Positions 19,694 through 28,089 of a stretch of 64,000 nt of DNA are shown piece after piece. The notes under the pieces were generated by a model. It saw nothing but the letters and a program-made list of their open reading frames with translations. It was not told where the DNA came from and made no database searches. This stretch comes from Mycobacterium szulgai (lineage in GTDB: Bacteria > Actinomycetota > Actinomycetes > Mycobacteriales > Mycobacteriaceae), in the NCBI RefSeq assembly GCF_002116635.1, contig NZ_LQPW01000039.1:62001-126000 (forward strand), given 5' to 3'. The position numbers were made by a program, and so were the translations under genes. Numbering within the stretch: position 1 is the first letter of the stretch; each line of letters starts with the position of its first letter.

Positions 19694-20599
19694 GTGGATG
19701 TAGATCAAGCCTGCCGAAATGCGCATGCACCGTGGAGTGTAATTGTCTCAGCGACGCTGAATGCGAACCTGGCGACCGTACTGGCGGGCTTCACGATTAC
19801 CGCGATTGCATTCTTGCTCGGCAGAAAACGCTCAGAAGAGAAAGCCTTGCACGCAGTTGCGTTGTTTGCGCCCGGAGTGCTGGTCCTCGCGCTCGCATCC
19901 AATTTATTCGGCAGCATAGCGGCGATCGCGCCGCCGGTGCGTAATGGCCAGGTACCGCCCGACGGACAATATGTCTGCGGTGTTGCCCTGACTCAAAGCC
20001 AGGCGGCTAATGGCATGCTGGGCGTGGGTTTCGTTATTATGGTCGCCGGCTTGTCCTGGACAATGGCGCACGCCGCGGATGCGGATACGCGCGACCGCAA
20101 ATCTCTGGTGCATCTCGGCAATTCGCTGGTGCTCATCGCAATCGTGACGGTCTCGCTGCTGTTGACCCGCAATTCGCTGAACTATGTCGCTCGCATGCAC
20201 GAATTTGGCGTACATCTACCGGGGCAATTGGACGCCGCGCTGTGGTCGATATTCGGCTTCATTGCAGTGGTTAGTGCCGTCATCATCGGAATAAGGATGC
20301 TGCGGTACTATCGCGGTCTAGCGGCGGGCAGGCCGTTGGCTGACGAAGAGACCGTCATGGCTCGGCGGCTTCGGCGCATTCCGTTCGTCAGCGTAATTGT
20401 GTTGACGGCGCCCATGGCATTCTTTGGATCGCTGTGTTGCATAGTCATTGGTCAAGAAACCTCGACGCCTGGCGGTTTGGCAGCCTTTTTCGCCTTGGCC
20501 GTAGGTGTCTTCCTGCCGTACCTGATATTTCTATTGATCGCCTCTTCGGTACCCGGGCCGGGCTTCTTTTACTGGGCGCCGGCGAAAAGCGAGAAGTAG
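19694..20599 (+). CDS. Integral membrane protein of unknown function
   Basis: 301 aa, not recognised. It has about seven or eight hydrophobic segments (for example ATVLAGFTITAIAFLLG, VALFAPGVLVLALA, MLGVGFVIMVAGLSW, LVLIAIVTVSLLL, IFGFIAVVSAVIIGI, VSVIVLTAPMAFFGS and FFALAVGVFLPYLIF). The start is GTG 19694 with GAGAGG at 19680-19685. The cytosolic loops carry Arg/Lys clusters. It is convergent with lppH, with 8 bp between stop codons. No catalytic motif is seen. Confidence 0.7.
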   Translation: MDVDQACRNAHAPWSVIVSATLNANLATVLAGFTITAIAFLLGRKRSEEKALHAVALFAPGVLVLALASNLFGSIAAIAPPVRNGQVPPDGQYVCGVALTQSQAANGMLGVGFVIMVAGLSWTMAHAADADTRDRKSLVHLGNSLVLIAIVTVSLLLTRNSLNYVARMHEFGVHLPGQLDAALWSIFGFIAVVSAVIIGIRMLRYYRGLAAGRPLADEETVMARRLRRIPFVSVIVLTAPMAFFGSLCCIVIGQETSTPGGLAAFFALAVGVFLPYLIFLLIASSVPGPGFFYWAPAKSEK

Positions 20600-20607
20600 G
20601 CCGACAC

Positions 20608-21321
20608 CTACAGCTTGGCGATCTTGGTAGCTATCTGGGTAACGATATCGGTTGCCACTGCACTCTTTTGGTTATAGGCGCAGGTGACCACATCGATGGC
20701 GATGTTGTTGCGCACCGTCAGCGCACGCTGACAGGCCCAGCCGTCGCCACCCTCCTGCACCTGCGAGGTGCTCAGCGTGCCGTCGTTGTCGGTCGCCCCG
20801 GCCACCGTCCACACTGTGTCCGGCTGATTGGGGCTGACATCGTTGAATCGGCGGTTGGAACACGAATTCCAGCTCTGCACTTGGCTGTTGTAGAACGAGT
20901 TCGCGTCCTTGGCGCTCGGGAAGGCAACGACCGCCTGAATGGCATAGTGCTTGCGGTTCTTCGAGTCGTCCACGCTGTCGTCGAGACGCTGGCCGCGCAT
21001 GGCGGTCCATCCGGTGCCTGCGTAAACCTTGTCCTGGGCGGGGCCGTCGACGGACAGACAGTTCTTGTCGGGCACGTTCTGGCTCCAGTCCCACATCGCT
21101 TTGGCGTTGAACCACACCTTCATCGAGGTGGCGCCGAGCTCGGTATTGATCTCACCGGTGTCGAGCAGCAAGCTGTCCAGCGCGGATACCGGAATCGGCG
21201 GCTGGTTCAGCGGTCCCGAGGTGTCGGCGGCAGTGGCGTGGCCATCGACCATTTTGGTGCAACCCACCACGAGCAAACACGTACCGGCCAAGGCGGTGAT
21301 CGCGGCGATGTGCTGGCGCAC
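20608..21321 (-). CDS. lppH: LppH-like lipoprotein with PknH-type sensor domain
   Basis: 237 aa from GTG 21321, chosen because GGGGAGGA lies just upstream and because it puts a lipobox (LVVGC, Cys21) at the end of a clean signal peptide; the open frame extends to 21387. The mature part resembles the extracellular PknH-like sensor domain, with paired cysteines (NCLSVDG, WNSCSN, WACQRAL, VVTCAY) that likely form two disulfides. The family is anchored on the outer face of the membrane; the ligand is unknown. By content and position near kstR it corresponds to Rv3576 (lppH). In M. tuberculosis it is next to the LacI gene; here a zinc ABC transporter lies between. Confidence 0.85.
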   Translation of the reverse strand: MRQHIAAITALAGTCLLVVGCTKMVDGHATAADTSGPLNQPPIPVSALDSLLLDTGEINTELGATSMKVWFNAKAMWDWSQNVPDKNCLSVDGPAQDKVYAGTGWTAMRGQRLDDSVDDSKNRKHYAIQAVVAFPSAKDANSFYNSQVQSWNSCSNRRFNDVSPNQPDTVWTVAGATDNDGTLSTSQVQEGGDGWACQRALTVRNNIAIDVVTCAYNQKSAVATDIVTQIATKIAKL

Positions 21322-21356
21322 TGGTTCCTCCCCTAATTGTGTGCACCAGCTTAGTG

Positions 21357-22211
21357 TTAGAGCCGCCGATGGCGCCCGAGCAGCCAACAGATCAGGTAGA
21401 TCACGAACGAGATGGTGGCCACGAACACCGACACCGGGACCCCCGGGGCCAGTGACAGCACGATGCCACCAACCGCGGCCACTTCGGCGAATGCCACCGA
21501 GGTCAGGATCGCGGCAACCGGCGCGGCAACCAGCCGGGCGGCCGCGGCCGCCGGGGTGATCAGCAACGACATCACCAGCAGGGCCCCGACGATTTGCACC
21601 GCCTGAGCCGCCACCACACCGACCAGCGCGGCAAACACGATGCCCAGGGTGCGCACCGGCACGCCGTAACCCGCCGCCACCTCAGGATCGACGCTGGCGA
21701 ACAGCAGCGGTCGGTAGCAGACCGTCAGTACGGCGACGACGAGCATGCACACCACCGCGAGCATGGCCAGTCCGGAGTAGCCGACGCCGACGATCTGGCC
21801 GGTCAGTAGCGCGAAGCTGGTTCCGGTCCGGCCTGGGTAGAGGTGGATGAACAGCACCGCCAGGCCCAGCCCGAAGGCCAGCACCACGCCGATCACCGAG
21901 TCGCGCTCGCGGGCCCGCTGGCCCAGAATGCCGAACAGCGCGGCGGCCAGGGCACTGCCGATGAGTGCACCCGCCCCCACGTGAAACCCGGCCAGTAGCG
22001 CGAAAGCGGCTCCGGTCAAAGACAATTCGCTGGATCCGTGCACGGCGAACGACATCTGCCGCATCACGATGAATGGCCCGATCAGTCCGGCTACCAATCC
22101 CAGTAGCGCGGCCGCCACCAGCGCCTGCTGAACGAAGTCGTGCCGCAGCAGATGGACGGTCAGATCGAAGGAGAACAGGTGGTCGAGCATGTCGGTCAGC
22201 CGGGTGTTCAT
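21357..22211 (-). CDS. znuB: Zinc/manganese ABC transporter permease (ZnuB-like)
   Basis: 284 aa, about eight hydrophobic segments, of the ABC-3 (metal) permease family. Recognisable family segments are LGLVAGLIGPFIVMRQMSFAV, HGSSELSLTGAAFALL and YGVPVRTLGIVFAALVGVVAAQAVQIVG. The start ATG 22211 overlaps the ATPase stop (ATGA), so translation is coupled. The operon order binding protein - ATPase - permease and the Zur-like operator in front of the first gene point to zinc uptake. The same gene set next to a LacI gene and kstR is known in M. smegmatis (MSMEG_6044-6047, from memory). Confidence 0.88.
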   Translation of the reverse strand: MNTRLTDMLDHLFSFDLTVHLLRHDFVQQALVAAALLGLVAGLIGPFIVMRQMSFAVHGSSELSLTGAAFALLAGFHVGAGALIGSALAAALFGILGQRARERDSVIGVVLAFGLGLAVLFIHLYPGRTGTSFALLTGQIVGVGYSGLAMLAVVCMLVVAVLTVCYRPLLFASVDPEVAAGYGVPVRTLGIVFAALVGVVAAQAVQIVGALLVMSLLITPAAAAARLVAAPVAAILTSVAFAEVAAVGGIVLSLAPGVPVSVFVATISFVIYLICWLLGRHRRL

Positions 22212-22966
22212 GAGGACTCCCCGACAACCACGTAGCTGCCCTTGACGCGTACCACTTCGATGTCGGTCCGATACAGCGCCGAGAGCGTCGCCGAGGTCAT
22301 TACCTCCTCGACGGTGCCGATCCGGAACCGGCCGTCGACCAGATAGAGCACCCGATCCACATACGGCAGGAACGGGTTGACCTCATGGGTGACCACGATG
22401 ATCGCGGTGCCGGCCTCCCTGCGGCGACGGTCGATCAGCGCCGCGACCAGCCTGGCATTGGCGGGATCGAGGGCCAGTAGCGGCTCGTCGCACAGCATCA
22501 GCGCCGGGTCGCTGGCCAGGGCCTGGGCGATGCGCATCCGCTGCAACTCGCCACCGGACATGAGCCCGACCCGCACATCGGCCAGCTGTTCCCCGTTGAC
22601 CTGGTGCAGTGCCCGTCGCACGGCCGCGTGCCGTCGGGCCCGCTCATCGGCTCGTAGCGGCATGGCGCCCCAGCGCCGCCCGTCGACGCCGAGCCGAACC
22701 AGGTCGGTGCCGCGCAGCATAACCTCGCGGTCGATCGGATTGTGCTGCGGCACATAGCCAATTCGTTCACTGACCAGTGCGGTGCCGGCGCTCAGTGCCA
22801 GCTGGCCGAGCAGCACCCGCAGGAGTGAGGTCTTACCAGACCCGTTGGGCCCCAGTACCGCAATGAATTCACCGGGTGACACCGTCAGATCGAGGTGGTC
22901 CCAGAGCACACGATCGCCGAATGCCAGCCGGGCACCGGTGAGCGCAACCGCGTTATCGAGGTCCAC
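22208..22966 (-). CDS. znuC: Zinc/manganese ABC transporter ATP-binding protein (ZnuC-like)
   Basis: 252 aa. Walker A is GPNGSGKTS (about residues 40-48), the Q-loop is VPQHNP, the ABC signature is LMSGGELQRMRIAQAL, and Walker B is LMLCDEPLLALDPA followed by the H-loop VTHEVNP. The start is GTG 22966, 7 bp after the stop of the binding-protein gene. It energises import through the adjacent permease. The D-loop reads LALDPA. Confidence 0.9.
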   Translation of the reverse strand: MDLDNAVALTGARLAFGDRVLWDHLDLTVSPGEFIAVLGPNGSGKTSLLRVLLGQLALSAGTALVSERIGYVPQHNPIDREVMLRGTDLVRLGVDGRRWGAMPLRADERARRHAAVRRALHQVNGEQLADVRVGLMSGGELQRMRIAQALASDPALMLCDEPLLALDPANARLVAALIDRRRREAGTAIIVVTHEVNPFLPYVDRVLYLVDGRFRIGTVEEVMTSATLSALYRTDIEVVRVKGSYVVVGESS

Positions 22967-22973
22967 CAGCGGA

Positions 22974-23870
22974 TCAGCGGTTCGACCGCAGGGCGGCGGT
23001 CAGCTGGTCGACGGTGTCGCGTTGCCAGGTCAGGTAGTCGGTGCCATGCGGCAATGTCTCGGTGACCTGAGCGACCGGCACCCCGGCGCGCCGGGCCGCG
23101 GCTTGCAGACCGTTGATGGCCGCGCTCGAGGTCTGCGGGTTGATCAGCAACGCCGAAACTTCCCGCCGGTCGATCAGGTCGAGGATGCAGGCCATGTCGG
23201 CGGGGGAGGGGTCGTCGTCGTTTTCGTCGGCCTCGGTGAAGGTACTTGGAGCGCGGTTGATCAGACCGGACGCCGCCAACAGGTAGTTCACCACCGGCTC
23301 GGTCGCGATGACGCCCGCGGCGGGGTAGGTGGTGGCGATGGCGTGTTCGGCGGTCGCGACGGCATCGGCTCCGCGACCGAAATCCGCCGCGTTGGCTTGG
23401 TAGTAAGCCGCGTTGGCGGCGTCGATGGTTGCCAGCCGGCCGGCGATCGCGACCGCGACGGCCTTGACGACGCTCAGGTTGTAGAAGACGTGTTCGTCGG
23501 GGCGGCCGGCGGTGGCACCCAGCAGCGAATAGGCGTCGATCGACTGGATGTCGGGGTGGCCGGCGAGCACCCGGTTCACCCATGGGTCGTAGCCGCCGCC
23601 GTTGTAGATCACCAGTCGCGCGTCGGCGATCGAGGCGGCATCGGCCGGGCTGGCCTGGTAGGAGTGTGGATCGGCCTGGGCGCCGGTAAGGATGGACCTG
23701 ACGGTGAGACGGTCGCCGGCGACCGCGCGTGCCACACTGCCCCAGACGTCGGTGGAGGCCACCACGGTAGTAGCGCCGGGATGAGCCGGGCCGTCGGATC
23801 CGCAGCTCGCCAGGACGGGTGCGCCGAGGACGTAGACAACGCTGAGCGCCGCGACAAACACCTTTCGCAC
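22974..23870 (-). CDS. znuA: Zinc-binding lipoprotein of ABC transporter (ZnuA-like)
   Basis: 298 aa from GTG 23870. This start gives a signal peptide VRKVFVAALSVVYVLGAPVL with lipobox LASC (Cys23); the longer open frame to 24098 would run across the operator and the divergent LacI start. The mature protein has the family's metal-site segments: DVWGSVARAVAGD, DPHSYQASPAD, an HVFYNLS histidine, and the late domain with EADENDDDPS and LLINPQT. The Asp/His-rich loop typical of ZnuA is short here (ENDDD). It is the first gene of the operon, 10 bp downstream of a Zur-type palindrome. Confidence 0.85.
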   Translation of the reverse strand: MRKVFVAALSVVYVLGAPVLASCGSDGPAHPGATTVVASTDVWGSVARAVAGDRLTVRSILTGAQADPHSYQASPADAASIADARLVIYNGGGYDPWVNRVLAGHPDIQSIDAYSLLGATAGRPDEHVFYNLSVVKAVAVAIAGRLATIDAANAAYYQANAADFGRGADAVATAEHAIATTYPAAGVIATEPVVNYLLAASGLINRAPSTFTEADENDDDPSPADMACILDLIDRREVSALLINPQTSSAAINGLQAAARRAGVPVAQVTETLPHGTDYLTWQRDTVDQLTAALRSNR

Positions 23871-23880
23871 GGCTTGATAA

Positions 23881-23901
23881 TAATGAAAACCGTTTCCATT
23901 A
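23881..23901. promoter_or_regulatory. Zur-type palindromic operator upstream of znuA
   Basis: A 21-bp AT-rich near-perfect palindrome with outer arms TAATG and CATTA and inner AAAC/GTTT; only one pair off the centre is mismatched. It is 10 bp upstream of the znuA start in an otherwise GC-rich region. The TAATGAAAAC half-site fits Fur/Zur-family operators, and the adjacent genes encode a metal importer, so Zur repression in zinc sufficiency is the natural reading. Confidence 0.75.
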
Positions 23902-23961
23902 GAAAGCGGGGTTCCGGAGTCGCGTAGCCGTGCCCGCGCACCCGCTGTAGCCTCACCGAAC

Positions 23962-25041
23962 GTGAGTCCAACACCGCGCAGGCGGGCGACTCTGGCGTCG
24001 TTGGCGGCCGAGCTGAAGGTGTCGCGCACCACCGTCTCTAATGCCTTCAACCGGCCGGACCAGCTCTCCGCCGATCTACGCGAACGGGTACTGGCCACGG
24101 CGAAGCGGCTGGGTTACGCCGGCCCGGATCCGGTGGCTCGATCCTTGCGGACCCGCAAAGCCGGCGCGGTCGGCCTGGTGATGGCCGAACCGCTGACCTA
24201 CTTCTTCAGCGATCCGGCGGCGCGCGATTTCGTTGCTGGAGTTGCGCAGTCCTGTGAAGAGCTGGGTCAGGGGCTGTTGCTGGTGGCAGTCGGCACCAGC
24301 AACAGCCTCGAGGACAACACCGCAGCCGTGCTGGCGGCCGGAGTGGACGGCTTCGTGGTGTATTCGGTGTGCGACGACGACCCATATCTGCAGGTGGTGT
24401 TGCAGCGGCGACTGCCCGTCGTGGTGGTCGATCAGCCCAAGGGCCTGGCCGGAGTGTCGCGGGTGGGCATCGACGACCGCGCTGCGATGCGCCAGATCGC
24501 CGATTACGTGCTGGGGTTGGGGCATCGCGAGATCGGGTTGTTGACCATGCGGCTGGGCCGGGACCGGCGCCAGGACCTGGTGGACGCCGAGCGGCTGAAG
24601 TCGCCGACCTTCGATGTGCAACGCGAGCGCATCATGGGCGTCTGGGATGCGATGACCGCAGCCGGCATTAACCCCGATTCGCTGACCGTGGTGGAAAGCT
24701 ACGAGCACCTGCCCACGTCGGGCGGCGACGCCGCCAAGGTGGCGTTAGAGGCGAACCCGCGGATAACGGCTCTCATGTGCACCGCTGATATATTGGCCCT
24801 TTCCGCCATGGATTACCTTCGGGCACATGGCATTTACGTGCCCGGTCAGCTGACCGTCACCGGGTTCGACGGGGTCCCCGAAGCGATCAGCCGGGGGCTG
24901 ACCACCGTCGCGCAACCGAGCTTGCAAAAGGGGCGCAGGGCCGGAGAATTGCTGCAAAAACCGCCGCGCTCCGGCCTGCCCGTGGTCGAGCTGCTGGACA
25001 CCGAGCTGGTGCGCGGCCGTACCTCCGGACCGCCCGCCTAG
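23962..25041 (+). CDS. LacI-family transcriptional regulator (Rv3575c-like)
   Basis: 359 aa. The LacI helix-turn-helix occupies residues about 8-60 (ATLASLAAELKVSRTTVSNAF), followed by the hinge region (DPVARSLRTRKAGAVGLVM) and a periplasmic-binding-protein-like effector domain with ALMCTADILALSAMDYLR and VTGFDGVPEA. The effector, usually a sugar or nucleoside, is unknown. The gene is divergent from znuA (91 bp) and convergent with kstR; the two stop codons overlap in the sequence CTAG. Position matches Rv3575c. The start GTG 23962 is the one nearest the helix-turn-helix. Confidence 0.88.
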   Translation: MSPTPRRRATLASLAAELKVSRTTVSNAFNRPDQLSADLRERVLATAKRLGYAGPDPVARSLRTRKAGAVGLVMAEPLTYFFSDPAARDFVAGVAQSCEELGQGLLLVAVGTSNSLEDNTAAVLAAGVDGFVVYSVCDDDPYLQVVLQRRLPVVVVDQPKGLAGVSRVGIDDRAAMRQIADYVLGLGHREIGLLTMRLGRDRRQDLVDAERLKSPTFDVQRERIMGVWDAMTAAGINPDSLTVVESYEHLPTSGGDAAKVALEANPRITALMCTADILALSAMDYLRAHGIYVPGQLTVTGFDGVPEAISRGLTTVAQPSLQKGRRAGELLQKPPRSGLPVVELLDTELVRGRTSGPPA

Positions 25042-25664
25042 CTGGCTTCGCTGTCGCCGATCAGCAGGCGCACGGCCAGGTCCAGTCGCTTGCTGACGTC
25101 GGTGGCCGACGCGCGCCGGGTGAGCCATGCCAGCAGATTCGACAGCCACACGTCCGAAATCACCCGGGCGATGTGGTACTGGTCCTCGGTGGGTTCACCG
25201 TCGCTCATGGCGCGGGCGAACATGCTGTCGATGAGCTTCTCGACCTGATCGACCTCGCTGGCCGCCGACGCGTCGGCGAAAACGTAGGCACGCGTCATCG
25301 CCTCGGTGAGCAGCGGGTTGCGCTGCATCGCGCGGTTGAGCTTGCCGACCATGAAATTGAGCCGCTGAAAAGGAGTCCCGCCGAGTACCGCAGAGCGGTC
25401 GGTCTTGGCGTCGATTCGACTGAACTCCCGGCCGAGCGCCGAGACCAGCAGATGCACCTTCGACGGAAAGTAGCGGTACAGCGTGCCGACCGCGACATCG
25501 GCCCGGTCGGCAACGGCCCGCATCTGAACCGCCTCGTACCCGCCTTTGGAGGCGATGGCCATAGTGGCGTCCAGGATGCGCTTGCGGCGTTCCCGCTGTG
25601 CTTCCGAGCCCAGCTCGGATTCAGCCAGTACCGCCACGTTCATGACCTCGCGCGGTTGTGACAT
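25038..25664 (-). CDS. kstR: TetR-family repressor KstR (cholesterol regulon)
   Basis: 208 aa. The N-terminal TetR helix-turn-helix (residues about 25-70: RILDATMAIASKGGYEAVQM, then DVAVGTLYRYFPSK) and the stretch AVLAESELGSEAQRERRKR match KstR as I remember it. KstR represses upper cholesterol-degradation genes and is released by steroid-CoA thioesters such as 3-oxo-cholestenoyl-CoA. The gene is divergent from fadE34, with a KstR box in between, so it is likely autoregulated. ATG 25664 is used; ATG 25643 is an alternative. Its stop overlaps the stop of the convergent LacI gene. Confidence 0.93.
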   Translation of the reverse strand: MSQPREVMNVAVLAESELGSEAQRERRKRILDATMAIASKGGYEAVQMRAVADRADVAVGTLYRYFPSKVHLLVSALGREFSRIDAKTDRSAVLGGTPFQRLNFMVGKLNRAMQRNPLLTEAMTRAYVFADASAASEVDQVEKLIDSMFARAMSDGEPTEDQYHIARVISDVWLSNLLAWLTRRASATDVSKRLDLAVRLLIGDSEAS

Positions 25665-25805
25665 GTAGCGGGCAGCTCCTCTTCCGGGCGGTATGTTCGC
25701 AAACGATACGCATTCGCGGAGTTAATCTTCCACCTCCCCGCTGCCGGGACAACGGCGTGTACTGGCGTAATAGGTGTCAACTTGACGGTTGGTCGTTTGC
25801 ACTAT

Positions 25806-25819
25806 TAGAACACGTTCTA
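25806..25819. promoter_or_regulatory. KstR operator between kstR and fadE34
   Basis: TAGAACACGTTCTA is a perfect match to the KstR palindrome pattern TnGAACnnGTTCnA and fully symmetric apart from the central AC/CG. It is 54 bp upstream of fadE34 and 142 bp upstream of kstR, so it can control both. Confidence 0.9.
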
Positions 25820-25872
25820 GTGGACAGGAAAGGTTTCTTGTCCTGTGAAATTCACGACGGGGAGGTCCGCAG

Positions 25873-28005
25873 GTGGTAGCGACCGTCATTAAAGGGCAGG
25901 CCGAACAAGTCGCGGCGCGGGAATTGGTGCGTGACTGGGCCCGCACGTCGGCAGCGGGAGCGGCGGCGACGGCCGCTAGCCGCAAGATCGAACAAGGCGA
26001 TCCCGACGCCTGGCGCCCGGTGTTCTCCGGCCTGGCCGACCTGGGATTGTTCGGCGTCGCCGTTGCCGAGGACCGTGGCGGGGCGGGCGGCAGCGTCGAG
26101 GACCTGTGCGCCATGGTCGAAGAGGCGGCCAAGGCGCTGGTGCCGGGGCCGGTCGCGACCACCGCACTGGCCACCCTCGTCGTCGAGGACGCCGACCTGC
26201 TGGCTGCGCTGGTCTCCGGAGACCGGTTCGCCGGGCTGGCGCTGGAAGCCGACGTGCGATTCGCCGGCCGGACCGCGTCGGGGACCGTCGAATTGGTGCT
26301 CGGTGGCGCGCCCGGTGGCGTCGTGCTGTTGCCGGCCGGCGGGGACTGGCTACTGGTCGACACCGAGGACGACGGCGTGCGGCTGGAGCCGTTGCGGGCC
26401 ACCGACTTTTCCCGTCCCCTGGCACGGCTGGTACTGACGGATGCGCCCGCGGTTGCAGTAGCGGGGCAGCGTGTGGTGGATCTCGCCGCGACGGTATTGG
26501 CCGCCGAGGCGGCCGGGGTGACCCAATGGGCGCTCGACACCGCGGTGGCCTACGCCAAAGTGCGCGAGCAATTCGGTAAGCCGATCGGCAGCTTCCAGGC
26601 CGTCAAGCATCTGTGCGCGGAGATGCTGTGCCGTGCCGAGCAGGTTGAGGTGGTGGCATCCGATGCAGCGCGCGCGGCCGGCTATTCCGACGGCGAGTCT
26701 GACGCGGCGCAATTCTCCATCGCGGCCGCCGTCGCCGCCAGCCTCGGTATCGCCGCCGCGAAGGCCAACGCCAAAGACTGCATCCAGGTGCTCGGCGGGA
26801 TCGGTTGCACCTGGGAGCACGACGCGCATTTGTATCTGCGCCGCGCGCACAGCATCGGGCGATTTTTGGGTGGCGCCGAGCACTGGTTGCGCCGCGTCAC
26901 CGCGCTGACCCAGGCCGGTGTCCGTCGCCGCCTCAGCTTGGATCTCTCCGAAGTGGAGGGCCGCCGGACCGAGATCGCAGCGGCTGTCGCCGAGGTTGCC
27001 GCGCTGCCCGTAGCGAAGCGCCAGGTTGCCCTGGCCGAGGACGGGCTGCTGGCCCCGCACTGGCCCGCGCCCTACGGACGCAGCGCGACGCCGGCCGAGC
27101 AGCTGCTGATCGATCAGGAGATGGCGGCGGCCGGGGTGGTGCGGCCGGACTTGGTGATCGGCTGGTGGGCCGCACCGACCATCCTCGAGCACGGCACTCC
27201 CGAACAGATCGAGCGCTTCGTGCCGGCCACCCTGCGCGGTGAATTCCTTTGGTGTCAACTATTTTCCGAGCCGGGTGCCGGGTCGGATCTGGCGTCGCTG
27301 CGTACCAAGGCGGTGCGGACTGACGCAGGCTGGCTACTCACCGGGCAGAAGGTCTGGACGTCGGCGGCGCACAAGGCGCGCTGGGGCGTGTGCCTAGCCC
27401 GCACCGACCCGGATGCGCCAAAGCACAAGGGCATCACCTACTTCCTGATCGACATGAAATCGCCGGGCATCGAGATCCGCCCGCTGCGTGAGATCACCGG
27501 CGACTCGCTGTTCAACGAGGTCTTTCTGGACAACGTGTTCGTTCCCGACGAGATGGTCGTCGGCAACGTGAACGACGGCTGGCGGCTAGCGCGCACCACG
27601 CTGGCCAACGAGCGGGTGGCGATGGCGACCGGAACCGCGCTGGGCAACCCGATGGAAGAGCTGCTCAAGGCGCTGTCGCAGCTGAATCTCGATGTCGCAC
27701 AAGAGGATCGGCTGGGGCGGATGATCCTGCTGGCTGCGACCGGTGCGCTGCTGGACCAGCGGATCGCTCAGCTGGCTGTGGGTGGTCAGGATCCGGGCTC
27801 GCAGTCCAGCGTGCGCAAACTCATCGGCGTCCGGTACCGGCAGGCGCTGGCCGAATTCATGATGGACGTCTCCGAGGGCGGCGGCCTGGTGGAAAACACT
27901 GCGGTGCACGACTTCCTGAACACTCGCTGTCTCACCATCGCGGGGGGCACCGAGCAGATCCTGCTGACCGTGGCCGCCGAGCGATTGCTGGGCCTGCCTA
28001 GATAG
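25873..28005 (+). CDS. fadE34: Acyl-CoA dehydrogenase FadE34 (fused alpha/beta, steroid side chain)
   Basis: 710 aa, twice the usual ACAD length. The N-terminal half (1-340) and C-terminal half (350-710) are each an acyl-CoA dehydrogenase unit, fusing what other steroid ACADs encode as two genes. N-half: YAKVREQFGKPIGSFQAVKH and LGGIGCTWEHDAHLYLRRA. C-half: LFSEPGAGSDLASL, TGQKVWTSAAH and the terminal GGTEQILLTVAAERLLGLPR. FadE34 (ChsE3) introduces the double bond in CoA-activated side chains, with 5-carbon (C24-oyl) steroid CoAs as reported preferred substrate. The start is GTG 25873 with GGGGAGG at 25859-25865. It is controlled by the KstR box upstream. Confidence 0.93.
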   Translation: MVATVIKGQAEQVAARELVRDWARTSAAGAAATAASRKIEQGDPDAWRPVFSGLADLGLFGVAVAEDRGGAGGSVEDLCAMVEEAAKALVPGPVATTALATLVVEDADLLAALVSGDRFAGLALEADVRFAGRTASGTVELVLGGAPGGVVLLPAGGDWLLVDTEDDGVRLEPLRATDFSRPLARLVLTDAPAVAVAGQRVVDLAATVLAAEAAGVTQWALDTAVAYAKVREQFGKPIGSFQAVKHLCAEMLCRAEQVEVVASDAARAAGYSDGESDAAQFSIAAAVAASLGIAAAKANAKDCIQVLGGIGCTWEHDAHLYLRRAHSIGRFLGGAEHWLRRVTALTQAGVRRRLSLDLSEVEGRRTEIAAAVAEVAALPVAKRQVALAEDGLLAPHWPAPYGRSATPAEQLLIDQEMAAAGVVRPDLVIGWWAAPTILEHGTPEQIERFVPATLRGEFLWCQLFSEPGAGSDLASLRTKAVRTDAGWLLTGQKVWTSAAHKARWGVCLARTDPDAPKHKGITYFLIDMKSPGIEIRPLREITGDSLFNEVFLDNVFVPDEMVVGNVNDGWRLARTTLANERVAMATGTALGNPMEELLKALSQLNLDVAQEDRLGRMILLAATGALLDQRIAQLAVGGQDPGSQSSVRKLIGVRYRQALAEFMMDVSEGGGLVENTAVHDFLNTRCLTIAGGTEQILLTVAAERLLGLPR

Positions 28006-28012
28006 GGGTCTG

Positions 28013-28077
28013 TCGCCGAGCCTGCAATTTTGCAGGCCTCTACTCGCACTTTGCCTGCAGATTTACAGGCTCGGCGA
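28013..28077. repeat. 65-bp nested inverted-repeat element
   Basis: Perfect 12-bp outer arms TCGCCGAGCCTG (28013-28024) and CAGGCTCGGCGA (28066-28077) enclose a perfect hairpin GCCTGCAATTTTGCAGGC (28020-28037) and a second GCCTG/CAGGC hairpin (28053-28070). It starts 8 bp after the fadE34 stop and ends 13 bp before the next gene. It could act as a transcription terminator, an operator for the downstream gene, or a dispersed palindromic element; which is not shown. Confidence 0.75.
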
Positions 28078-28089
28078 GTTGTCGGTGCC

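Noticed and set aside
22782..23927. 381-aa open frame on the plus strand
   Set aside because: Antisense to znuC and znuA; Gly/Val-rich with no family signature, and it would cover the Zur-type operator.
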